Positions 1 to 6,225 of a stretch of DNA of 11,787 nucleotides are shown here, in pieces. The notes below the pieces were generated by a model. The model was given only the letters and a program-made list of their open reading frames with translations. It searched no databases and had not been told where the DNA came from. The first letter of the stretch is position 1, and each line of letters begins with the position of its first letter. The DNA comes from Actinomycetes bacterium (GTDB lineage: Bacteria > Actinomycetota > Actinomycetes > Actinomycetales > Demequinaceae). The position numbers and the translations under genes were made by a program. Location of the stretch: NCBI GenBank assembly GCA_023428185.1, contig JAEYYZ010000214.1, positions 1 through 11,787 on the forward strand, written 5' to 3'.

Positions 1-2
1 GA

Positions 3-752
3 CGCGGGTCGGACTTGGGGACCAAAGCGTTGGGCCGAGCGCTGAGGCGCAATGTGCGGCGCTTTGACGCGTTTACGGGACTCTCTGGGCCTGCCACAGA
101 ATTCGCATCGGCCGCGTACCGAGTGAAGTGTGTGACCAGCCCCGCCCCTATTGACGTGAAGGCGATGCGCAATCAAGCGCTCGCCAAGCCGTGGCCGGCG
201 GGCCGCGAAGGCTCGGTGGTGGTGGCCTTCTTGGGCAGGCTGGTTGATCGTAAGGGTGTGCTGGAACTCGTCGAGGCGCTCGCCGCCATTCCCTATGAGC
301 TGCGTGACAAGCTCGAGGTGCGCATCGGTGGGCGTGGCCCGCTCTCCGGCCAAGTCGAGGCGGCCGTAGAAAGCCATGGGCTCTCGCGGGTCGTGACTCT
401 GTGCGGATTCGTGAGTGACGAGGACAAGGCAGGATTCTTGGCCGCCGCCGACATTGCGGTTTTCCCGGCTACCGGAGGCGAGAGCTTTGGCATCGTGCTG
501 ATTGAAGCTATGGCGGCTGGGGCTGGCGCCGTGCTTGCCGGAGACAACCCGGGCTATGCCTGGACTATCGGTGACCCCGAGGCCGTGGTGGACGCCACCG
601 ACACTGCGGCTTTCGCGTCTCGACTCGCAACACTCATTGCTGAGCCGTCGGTGCGTGAGCGCTTGCATCAACGTCAGCAGGAGCGCGTCGCTGAGTTTGA
701 CTTGGCACGCGTCGGTGCCCAGATCGAGGCCGTGTACGGGTGGCGCGACTAA
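3..752 (+). CDS. GT4-family glycosyltransferase, PimA-like C-terminal part (5' truncated)
   Basis: This is a retaining GT-B glycosyltransferase that transfers a sugar from a nucleotide-sugar donor, probably to a lipid or cell-envelope acceptor at the cytoplasmic face of the membrane. The frame is open to the left edge. The TTG at 15 is only an internal codon, because the N-terminal acceptor domain (roughly 120-150 residues) is missing. The visible part is the C-terminal Rossmann domain. It has the FLGRLVDRKG donor-binding segment (Arg and Lys, about 228-257) and the TGGESFGIVLIEAM signature (about 471-512), with the paired Glu of the E-x7-E motif. This signature closely resembles that of PimA mannosyltransferases, but the following GDNPGY stretch also occurs in other GT4 enzymes, so the substrate is not assigned. 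The TAA stop overlaps the TAG stop of the convergent downstream gene. Family is secure; acceptor and sugar are unknown. Confidence 0.9.
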   Translation, partial: RGSDLGTKALGRALRRNVRRFDAFTGLSGPATEFASAAYRVKCVTSPAPIDVKAMRNQALAKPWPAGREGSVVVAFLGRLVDRKGVLELVEALAAIPYELRDKLEVRIGGRGPLSGQVEAAVESHGLSRVVTLCGFVSDEDKAGFLAAADIAVFPATGGESFGIVLIEAMAAGAGAVLAGDNPGYAWTIGDPEAVVDATDTAAFASRLATLIAEPSVRERLHQRQQERVAEFDLARVGAQIEAVYGWRD

Positions 753-1027
753 CTGGAACGGCGTCGGCGCTGTTGTTCAAGCCACCGCAAGTAGTCGGGG
801 TCGTCGTCAGGTGCCATGGGCCTGCCTCGAGGTGAACTGCCGTCGCCGCCCGTCACGTACTTGACGATCAACCAGGCGAGCGCACCCACCACGGGCAGCA
901 CCAGGATCGACGCCACCCACAGCCACTTGCGCATGCCAAAGGGCTTGGGGTGCGGGTACTGAACCGCATCGGCCACCGTGTACACGGTGAGTGCCAAGTA
1001 GGCGAGGATTCCCACTAGTCGAAGCAT
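749..1027 (-). CDS. Small membrane protein with PLDc_N (phospholipase D nuclease N-terminal) domain
   Basis: A 92-residue protein with two predicted membrane helices, about residues 3-20 and 34-57, joined by a short charged loop (YPHPKPFGMRKW). It matches the PLDc_N family, the membrane anchor found alone in many actinobacteria and fused to cardiolipin synthases elsewhere. The hydrophilic tail has the RGRPMAPDDDPDYLRWL pattern that such stand-alone proteins often carry. No PLD catalytic HKD motif is present, so it is not an enzyme by itself, and its role is unknown. The ATG at 1027 is supported by a TAGGAT box six bases upstream (leaderless type). Its TAG stop shares bases with the stop of the convergent glycosyltransferase. 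Confidence 0.8.
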   Translation of the reverse strand: MLRLVGILAYLALTVYTVADAVQYPHPKPFGMRKWLWVASILVLPVVGALAWLIVKYVTGGDGSSPRGRPMAPDDDPDYLRWLEQQRRRRSS

Positions 1028-1033
1028 TGGGGA

Positions 1034-1039
1034 ATCCTA
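1034..1039 (-). promoter_or_regulatory. -10 box of the PLDc_N gene
   Basis: On the minus strand the sequence reads TAGGAT, six bases (TCCCCA), then ATG at 1027. This TANNNT-N6-ATG spacing puts the transcription start on or next to the start codon, as in leaderless mRNAs. No convincing -35 hexamer is seen. Confidence 0.5.
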
Positions 1040-1048
1040 ACCCGCCAC

Positions 1049-1054
1049 TATGTT
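1049..1054 (+). promoter_or_regulatory. -10 box of the DUF4229 gene
   Basis: TATGTT, seven bases (TGACTCT), then ATG at 1062, again with leaderless spacing. A TTGGGG at 1027-1032 sits 16 bases upstream and could serve as -35. The two divergent -10 boxes are only 9 bp apart, so polymerases at the two promoters should exclude each other. Confidence 0.5.
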
Positions 1055-1061
1055 TGACTCT

Positions 1062-1331
1062 ATGCACGTCCTCGCGTATTGGCTGGTTCGCACCGCTATC
1101 TTCCTCGCGGTGTATGCAGCGCTGTGGGCGCTCAAGTGGTTCGACATCTTCGCCGTCTTGGTTGCCTTTGTTGTCGCGTGGGTACTGGGCTACGTCGCTT
1201 TCCCGGGACTTCGCCGCAAGGCCATGGCACAAATGGACGGATGGATTACTCGCTCACGCAAAGGCATTGAAGCCGACGCTGGGGTTGAGGATTCCGAAGC
1301 GTCGAGCACTCCTCGTTCGAGCGAGAAGTAA
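1062..1331 (+). CDS. DUF4229 family membrane protein
   Basis: An 89-residue protein with two membrane helices, about residues 5-24 and 28-47, an Arg/Lys-rich segment after the second helix (LRRKAMAQ) and a hydrophilic Ser/Glu-rich tail. This fits DUF4229, a family of small actinobacterial membrane proteins commonly encoded beside menA; no function is known. I chose the ATG at 1062 over the in-frame ATG at 1050. The latter lies inside the putative -10 box TATGTT and would add only four residues. The gene converges on menA with four bases between the stop codons, and a short inverted repeat lies there. Confidence 0.75.
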   Translation: MHVLAYWLVRTAIFLAVYAALWALKWFDIFAVLVAFVVAWVLGYVAFPGLRRKAMAQMDGWITRSRKGIEADAGVEDSEASSTPRSSEK

Positions 1332-1345
1332 CGCGCTAGAGCGCG
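1332..1345. repeat. Short inverted repeat between convergent DUF4229 and menA
   Basis: CGCGCT-AG-AGCGCG is a perfect inverted repeat that can fold with a 5-bp stem and a TAGA loop. It begins right after the TAA of the DUF4229 gene and includes the menA stop codon. It may act as a weak two-way terminator, but there is no T-run and the stem is short, so chance is possible. Confidence 0.3.
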
Positions 1346-2205
1346 AGACCCAAGGCCAGGAGCAGTCCGTAGACCAAGCCCACCAGGCTGACTCCGGCAA
1401 AGAAGGGGCGCAACGCGAGCCCTTGCGGCCCCAGCCGCATGGCACCCGCAAAGAACACCGTAGGCGCCGCGGTCAGCAGCGTGAGCAACACCCAAGGGTG
1501 TTCAAAAGCGATGATGACAGCCAAGACCAGCGTGGAGAGCACGGTGATGCCAAAGACGTTGCGCGCTCTGCGGGCACCCAGTTGCACCGCGAGAGTGCGC
1601 TTTCCCGCAAGCGCATCACCGTCGATGTCGCGAATGTTGTTGATCATCAGCAGAGCCACAGCCCACAGGCCCACGCCGAACGAGGCGAGCACCGCCCACC
1701 ACGTCACGCGCTCGGCTTGAACGAGCATCGTCCCCAGGACGGCAACGGGGCCAAAGAAGAACAACACACTGACCTCGCCCCAGCCCGCATAGCCGTACGG
1801 TCGCGGAGAAGCCGTGTACGTCCACGCGGCCACGATTGCGAGGGCACCCACCGCGAGTAGCCACCATTGGCCAGACAAGATCACCACGTAGAGGCCTAGC
1901 ACTGCACCCACACCAAACGCGATGTACGCGGCACGCTTGACCGCCGACGGCGTGGCTCGCCCCGAGGCTACCAATCGTTCCGGACCAAGCCTGTTGATAT
2001 CGGTGCCTCGTACGCCGTCCGCGTAGTCGTTGGCGTAGTTGGACGCGATCTGCAGTGAGACCGCCACCCCCAGCGCAAAGAGCGCGGGCTCGAGTCTGAA
2101 CTCGCCAACGGCGGCAGCCGATGCGCTTCCTACCGCAACGGCGGTGATGGCCGTCCACAACGTCCGCGGACGCGCTCCCGCGACCCAGTCCTCAACGCTC
2201 GACAT
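1336..2205 (-). CDS. menA: 1,4-dihydroxy-2-naphthoate polyprenyltransferase MenA
   Basis: An integral membrane prenyltransferase of the UbiA superfamily that attaches the polyprenyl chain to 1,4-dihydroxy-2-naphthoate with loss of CO2, giving demethylmenaquinone. The 289-residue protein has about eight or nine hydrophobic helices and both Asp-rich Mg2+-diphosphate motifs: NDYADGVRGTD (residues 59-69, preceded by SNYA) and DIDGD within NNIRDIDGDALAGKRTLAV (189-207). The ATG at 2205 is chosen because AAGGAG lies four bases upstream and MSSVEDWVAGARPRTL is a normal family start. A longer frame to a GTG at 2238 would run further into menE. The start lies inside the last 14 bases of menE, so translation of the two is probably coupled. 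Naphthoate rather than benzoate or chlorophyll specificity is inferred from the men context. Confidence 0.95.
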   Translation of the reverse strand: MSSVEDWVAGARPRTLWTAITAVAVGSASAAAVGEFRLEPALFALGVAVSLQIASNYANDYADGVRGTDINRLGPERLVASGRATPSAVKRAAYIAFGVGAVLGLYVVILSGQWWLLAVGALAIVAAWTYTASPRPYGYAGWGEVSVLFFFGPVAVLGTMLVQAERVTWWAVLASFGVGLWAVALLMINNIRDIDGDALAGKRTLAVQLGARRARNVFGITVLSTLVLAVIIAFEHPWVLLTLLTAAPTVFFAGAMRLGPQGLALRPFFAGVSLVGLVYGLLLALGLAL

Positions 2206-3232
2206 GTGACTCCTTGGCAAGGTGGCGCACTCGCGCACGATCCATCTTGCCCGAGGCTAGCCGGGGCAGGGCGTCAACGAGCACGCAATTCTTGGGTATG
2301 GCCGCGCTCTCCAGCCCCACCGCCAGCAGCTTTCGCGCTTGGTCCCACGGTGGAACCCCTACGCCTGGACGGGTCTCCGCCACCACCACGATGCGTTCAC
2401 CCCACTGGGCGTCCGGCACACCCACGACCGCGGCGTCGCTCACCCACGGCAAGGCGCGCACGGCGGCCTCGATGGGCCCGGGGTGGAACTTGACGCCTCC
2501 GGAGTTGATGACATCATCCAGGCGACCCAGCACGCGCAGCCGCCCTTGGGCGTCAAAGTCGCCTGCGTCGCTTGTCACAAACCAGCGCGTTCCTGACTCC
2601 TGGACAAAGCGTGAATCGTCACCGTCCGCATAGCCATCCGCCAGCATCGCACCGGCGATGCGGATCACGCCGCCAACGACCCGCACCTCGACTCCGTCAA
2701 GAGGCTTTCCGTTGTAGACGCATCCCCCGCACGTCTCGCTCGAGCCGTAGGTCGCAACCACGTTCTCGGGAGGATTCTCCAAGGGCAGTGCAGCCCCGCC
2801 CACCAACACCGCGTCGAGTTGCGCGAGCGCCTCCACGCCCCGCGCAGAATCCATGATGCGCATCAACTGGGTGGGTACTAGGGAGGCGTAGTGGCGAGCG
2901 CCCGGTTCCAAGGACGCCACAGCATCGGCAAAGGAATCCGCGGTGAAGGGCCCTGGCGCGGTGCGTACAGGGAGCGTGGCTGCGATCTCCGACCTAGCGA
3001 TCACCATCGCACCAGCCACACGGGTCTCGGGCACGCACAGTATCCATTGCCCCGCCCCGCCGAGTGCCTCGTGAGTGGCATTGACCGATGCCACCAAGGC
3101 CGCGCCGCTCAGCAGTACCTCGCGCGGCTCACCAGTGGATCCCGAGGTCTGCACCGCGACCCCTCGCGAGTCTCCGCGGAGCGCCGCGCGGACGGCGGCG
3201 ACAGGGCCATCAGTTAGCCGCGCGTATTCCAC
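2192..3232 (-). CDS. menE: o-Succinylbenzoate-CoA ligase MenE
   Basis: An acyl-CoA synthetase of the ANL superfamily that activates o-succinylbenzoate with ATP and CoA to OSB-CoA. From the GTG at 3232 the protein has 346 residues. The adenylation motifs appear in order: the P-loop TSGSTGEPRE (29-38), YGSSET (162-167), SDAGDFDAQGRLRVLGRLDD (221-240), INSGGVKFHP (242-251) and the C-terminal LASGKMDR with the catalytic Lys329. The enzyme is short because it lacks much of the N-terminal part of larger ligases, as do mycobacterial MenE proteins. The frame can be extended to a TTG at 3283, but that would overlap the divergent lipoprotein gene. The GTG has TACGCT six bases upstream. It is the first gene of a menE-menA operon. 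Confidence 0.93.
   Translation of the reverse strand: MEYARLTDGPVAAVRAALRGDSRGVAVQTSGSTGEPREVLLSGAALVASVNATHEALGGAGQWILCVPETRVAGAMVIARSEIAATLPVRTAPGPFTADSFADAVASLEPGARHYASLVPTQLMRIMDSARGVEALAQLDAVLVGGAALPLENPPENVVATYGSSETCGGCVYNGKPLDGVEVRVVGGVIRIAGAMLADGYADGDDSRFVQESGTRWFVTSDAGDFDAQGRLRVLGRLDDVINSGGVKFHPGPIEAAVRALPWVSDAAVVGVPDAQWGERIVVVAETRPGVGVPPWDQARKLLAVGLESAAIPKNCVLVDALPRLASGKMDRARVRHLAKESHVER
2210..2215 (-). promoter_or_regulatory. Shine-Dalgarno of menA inside menE
   Basis: The minus strand reads AAGGAG, TCAC, ATG. It is a strong ribosome binding site placed in the last codons of menE, and it fixes the menA start at 2205. Confidence 0.8.
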
Positions 3233-3238
3233 CCTCCC

Positions 3239-3244
3239 AGCGTA
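3239..3244 (-). promoter_or_regulatory. -10 box of menE
   Basis: The minus strand reads TACGCT, GGGAGG, GTG at 3232. The GGGAGG directly abuts the start codon, too close to work as a Shine-Dalgarno, so the arrangement looks like a leaderless promoter. Confidence 0.5.
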
Positions 3245-3253
3245 GGCGGCACC

Positions 3254-3259
3254 TAGAAT
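3254..3259 (+). promoter_or_regulatory. -10 box of the DUF3048 lipoprotein gene
   Basis: TAGAAT, six bases (CGAAAC), then ATG at 3266. This is the best -10 match in the window. It lies 9 bp from the divergent menE -10 box, and the two start codons are separated by only 33 bp. Confidence 0.55.
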
Positions 3260-3265
3260 CGAAAC

Positions 3266-4330
3266 ATGCGCATCGCCCGCCAATCCTTGCTGGGGCTCGC
3301 CGCTATCGCGGCGCTCACGTTAGGGGGTTGCGCACCCGCGGAAATCACTCCCGCCTTTGTCACGTATACGGAGTCCCCGCCCACCGAACGCACTTTCGCG
3401 CCGGCACCCCCAGAGGACCCCAAGCCAGCGATTGCATGGCCCATCACCGGCCTCGATGCCTCGTCTGCAAGCCCCGAGGAACTCGCGCGTCCGGCTCTAT
3501 CCATCAAGATTCCTAACGACAACAAGGCCCGTCCTCAGAGCAATCTGGAGTACGCGGACATAGTGTTCGAGCACTACATTGACGGCGGCATTCCGCGCCT
3601 CATCGCCGTGTTCCAGTCGGTGTACCCCGAGACTGTGGGACCCATTCGATCGATGCGTGAACATGACGCGGACAGCATTGGGCATTTGGGCGGCCCATTG
3701 GTCTTCTCGGGCGCCAACCCCAAGGTGATGACCATTGCTCGCAATAGCGGCCAACTGCTCATAGCTCAAGACTTGGGCGACGACGGCTTCTTCCGCACCA
3801 AAGACAAGCCAGCCCCCTACAACCTGCATGTAGACATCGCGGACATCGTCGCTCAAGCCGGTGGATCAGTGGCGCCCGGGCCCCAATTCAACTTCGCCTA
3901 CCCCGCTGAGGCGGCAACCGCCGTCTTGGAAGGCACGCCTGCCACACACATTGACTTGCGCTTCTCGGGATACGGCGAGCCCAGCTGGGACTGGGATCCG
4001 TCCACCAACACCTGGCTCCGGTCTGAGTTTGGCGAGCCCAGTTCCACCTCGGCGGGCACTCGACTCTCGGCCACCAACGTCTTGGTGCTCCACGTCACTG
4101 TGCGCACCAGCAACAGCTTGCCCGTGTCTCAAATGATCGTGAGCGGTAGCCCTGGCTTTGTGGCAACGGGCGGCAAGTACATACCCGTCCTGTGGAGCAA
4201 AGCCGACCGCACCTCGCCATACGTGATCACCACCACCAGCGGCGAGCCGGTGTCGCTAGCGCCCGGTCAAACGTGGGTGGAGTTTGTGCCTAACGCTGGT
4301 GTGAGTGGTAGCCACGCCAACTTCAGCTGA
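3266..4330 (+). CDS. DUF3048 (YerB-like) lipoprotein
   Basis: A 354-residue secreted lipoprotein. The N-terminus has Arg residues, a hydrophobic stretch and the lipobox LGGC with the lipidated Cys at residue 22, so the mature protein should be anchored outside the cytoplasmic membrane. A Pro-rich linker (about 38-57) leads into the DUF3048 N-terminal domain, seen in KARPQSNLEYADIVFEHY, DGGIPRLIAVFQ and ETVGPIRSMRE (87-132). The C-terminal DUF3048 domain includes the WDWDPSTNTWLRSEFG region and ends near PGQTWVEFVPN. The family includes Bacillus YerB and has no established biochemical role. The gene is divergent from menE and convergent with menB (18-bp gap), which places it inside the menaquinone cluster without an obvious reason. 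Confidence 0.88.
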   Translation: MRIARQSLLGLAAIAALTLGGCAPAEITPAFVTYTESPPTERTFAPAPPEDPKPAIAWPITGLDASSASPEELARPALSIKIPNDNKARPQSNLEYADIVFEHYIDGGIPRLIAVFQSVYPETVGPIRSMREHDADSIGHLGGPLVFSGANPKVMTIARNSGQLLIAQDLGDDGFFRTKDKPAPYNLHVDIADIVAQAGGSVAPGPQFNFAYPAEAATAVLEGTPATHIDLRFSGYGEPSWDWDPSTNTWLRSEFGEPSSTSAGTRLSATNVLVLHVTVRTSNSLPVSQMIVSGSPGFVATGGKYIPVLWSKADRTSPYVITTTSGEPVSLAPGQTWVEFVPNAGVSGSHANFS

Positions 4331-4348
4331 GCAGGCTTCCACACCCCG

Positions 4349-5278
4349 TCAGTACGCGTAAGGGAAGCCAGTCCAATCCGGATCACGGCGCTCCAAGAAC
4401 GCGTCGCGTCCTTCTTGCGCTTCCTCGGTCATGTACGCCATGCGCGTGGCCTCGCCCGCAAACACTTGCTGCCCAGCCAGGCCATCGTCCACGAGGTTGA
4501 AAGCGAACTTCAGCATGCGAATGGCCTGGGGAGACTTGGTGGCGACAATGGCGGCGTACTCCAGAGCCTTGGCCTCGAGTTCTCCATGCGGCACCGCCTC
4601 GTTGACCGCACCCCACGCCTCGGCATCGGCGGCGGAGTACTCCCGTGCCAAGAAAAAGATCTCCCGTGCGCGTTTGTCTCCCACTTGGCGCGCCAACAGC
4701 GCTGAACCGTAGCCCGCATCAAAAGAGCCGACGTTGGCGTCGGTTTGTTTGAAGCGTGCGTGCTCGCGGCTTGCGAGAGAGAGATCGGCGACCACGTGCA
4801 AACTGTGCCCCCCTCCCGCGGCCCAGCCGTTCACTGCGGCGATGGTCACCTTGGGGCTGGTGCGCATGAGGCGCTGGACCTCGAGGATGTGGAGGCGGCC
4901 CCCATACGCGGGGGCATTAGCGGCGGTGCCTTCGTAGAGGTAACCGTCTTTGCCACGGATGCGCTGGTCACCGCCTGAGCAGAACGCGTGTACGCCGTCC
5001 GCTGCCGGGCCGTTCCCGGTGATGATGATGGCGGCCACGTCAATGGTCTGGCGCGCATGATCTATCGCTCGGTAAAGCTCGTCAACCGTTTGCGGCCTAA
5101 AGGCGTTGCGCACCTCAGGGCGATTGAAAGCGATCCGCACAGCAGGTAGGTCTCGCTCGGTGACCCCAGTGCGATCCACCCACCGGTGGTAGGTGATGTC
5201 ACTGTCTGGGAACCCATCGATGGCGCGCCACACGGCGGGGTCCATGAGATCGGAGACAGGAGTGGGAATCGCGCTCAT
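4349..5278 (-). CDS. menB: 1,4-Dihydroxy-2-naphthoyl-CoA synthase MenB
   Basis: A crotonase-fold enzyme that closes the second naphthoquinone ring by converting OSB-CoA to 1,4-dihydroxy-2-naphthoyl-CoA in the cytosol. The 309-residue length is close to mycobacterial MenB. Visible motifs are NRPEVRNAFRPQTV (52-65), the oxyanion-hole segment FCSGGDQRIRG (99-109), NGWAAGGGHSLH (150-161), QTDANVGSFDAGYGSA (178-193) and the C-terminal YMTEEAQEGRDAFLERRDPD (282-301). Asp180 in QTD is the residue that marks bicarbonate-independent MenB; the other class has Gly there. Ser185, Asp187 and Tyr282 align with known active-site residues. The ATG at 5278 has TAGGCT seven bases upstream. It is a single-gene unit, divergent from menC. 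Confidence 0.96.
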   Translation of the reverse strand: MSAIPTPVSDLMDPAVWRAIDGFPDSDITYHRWVDRTGVTERDLPAVRIAFNRPEVRNAFRPQTVDELYRAIDHARQTIDVAAIIITGNGPAADGVHAFCSGGDQRIRGKDGYLYEGTAANAPAYGGRLHILEVQRLMRTSPKVTIAAVNGWAAGGGHSLHVVADLSLASREHARFKQTDANVGSFDAGYGSALLARQVGDKRAREIFFLAREYSAADAEAWGAVNEAVPHGELEAKALEYAAIVATKSPQAIRMLKFAFNLVDDGLAGQQVFAGEATRMAYMTEEAQEGRDAFLERRDPDWTGFPYAY

Positions 5279-5285
5279 AAACGCG

Positions 5286-5291
5286 AGCCTA
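5286..5291 (-). promoter_or_regulatory. -10 box of menB
   Basis: The minus strand reads TAGGCT, CGCGTTT, ATG at 5278, with leaderless spacing of seven. No Shine-Dalgarno is present upstream of the start. Confidence 0.5.
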
Positions 5292-5322
5292 TCTCCGTAG
5301 CACCGGGTGGTGGCCGAGTTCG

Positions 5323-5328
5323 TAGGCT
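5323..5328 (+). promoter_or_regulatory. -10 box of menC-menD
   Basis: TAGGCT, GTACCC, ATG at 5335. The hexamer is identical to the one used by divergent menB, and the two boxes face outward with 31 bp between them. No Shine-Dalgarno is present. Confidence 0.5.
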
Positions 5329-5334
5329 GTACCC

Positions 5335-6225
5335 ATGCTGTACCGGCCCTTTCGCGTCGCTCTCACCACCTCGTTTAGGGGCGTGAGAGAGCGTTCTGGC
5401 GTGCTGATTCGCATGGCCGATGCGCCGGATGATGCCCCGTGGGGCGAATACTCTCCCTTCCCTGACTACTCGCCCGAACGTGCTCACCGGTGGTGGCTGG
5501 GAGCGGCGGAAGCTGCGAAGGGTTTGTGGCCCCAGCCCGTCCAGGAATCTGTGGCGGTGAACAGCATCGTCCCTGTGGTTGCTCCTGATGAGGTGCCGCG
5601 CTACGCACTCGCTCATGGCTGCCGCACCGCCAAGGTCAAGGTAGGCGGGCCCACGTCCACGCTCAAGGACGACTGCGCGCGCGTGGAGGCCGCTGCCGCG
5701 GCACTGGGCACGGGCGGCGCGCTACGAGTGGATGCCAACGGCGCATGGCAGGTTGATGAGGCCGTGGCAGCCATCAAGGCGTTGGATGCAGCCGTGCGAA
5801 CTGGCGGATTGGGTGGACTCGAGTACGTGGAACAGCCGTGCGCCTCTGCGCCAGAGCTCGCCCTAGTACGCCGCAAAGTCGAGGTGCCGATTGCCGCAGA
5901 TGAGTCGGTGCGCATTCCGGGCGACATCCAGGAAGTGCTGCGCTTGGAGGCCGCGGACATACTGGTGCTCAAAGTGAATCCGCTGGGTGGCGTGCGCGCG
6001 TGCATGGAACTTGCCGAACGCGCCGAGCGTCCCATAGTTGTGTCGAGCGCAATGGAGAGTTCAGTGGGCCTACAAGCAGGACTTGCCTTGGCGCTTGCCT
6101 TGCCCCCGCAGCCCTACGCCCATGGCTTGGGAACGGGCGCCCTGCTCGCATCGGACACCGTGGCCCAAACCTTGTTGCCGGTTGACGGGCGCATGCGCAT
6201 GACCACGTTGGTCGTCACAGCGTGA
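5335..6225 (+). CDS. menC: o-Succinylbenzoate synthase MenC
   Basis: An enolase-superfamily dehydratase that converts SHCHC to o-succinylbenzoate using Mg2+. The 296-residue protein has the usual small N-terminal capping domain and a TIM barrel. Seen in order are the KxK motif in TAKVKVG (Lys100 and catalytic Lys102), the three metal ligands Asp133 (RVDANGAW), Glu166 (EYVEQP) and Asp189 (IAADES), and the second catalytic Lys213 (LVLKVNPLGG). It is slightly shorter than the E. coli enzyme because loops in the N-terminal domain are reduced. The ATG at 5335 is favoured by the -10 box six bases upstream and by the family-like start (FRVALTTSFRGV). The stop overlaps the start of menD as GTGA, so the two form an operon. 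Confidence 0.94.
   Translation: MLYRPFRVALTTSFRGVRERSGVLIRMADAPDDAPWGEYSPFPDYSPERAHRWWLGAAEAAKGLWPQPVQESVAVNSIVPVVAPDEVPRYALAHGCRTAKVKVGGPTSTLKDDCARVEAAAAALGTGGALRVDANGAWQVDEAVAAIKALDAAVRTGGLGGLEYVEQPCASAPELALVRRKVEVPIAADESVRIPGDIQEVLRLEAADILVLKVNPLGGVRACMELAERAERPIVVSSAMESSVGLQAGLALALALPPQPYAHGLGTGALLASDTVAQTLLPVDGRMRMTTLVVTA

Noticed and set aside
991..1860. 289-codon open frame on the plus strand
   Set aside because: It covers DUF4229 in another frame and runs antisense into menA; its sequence is low-complexity Arg/Gln/His-rich.
3233..3283. Longer menE from TTG at 3283
   Set aside because: It would overlap the start of the divergent lipoprotein gene and its -10 box; the GTG at 3232 has better support.
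4334..4369. 7-bp inverted repeat GGCTTCC / GGAAGCC between DUF3048 and menB
   Set aside because: The loop is 22 bases and the second arm lies inside menB; a stable two-way terminator is unlikely, though not excluded.
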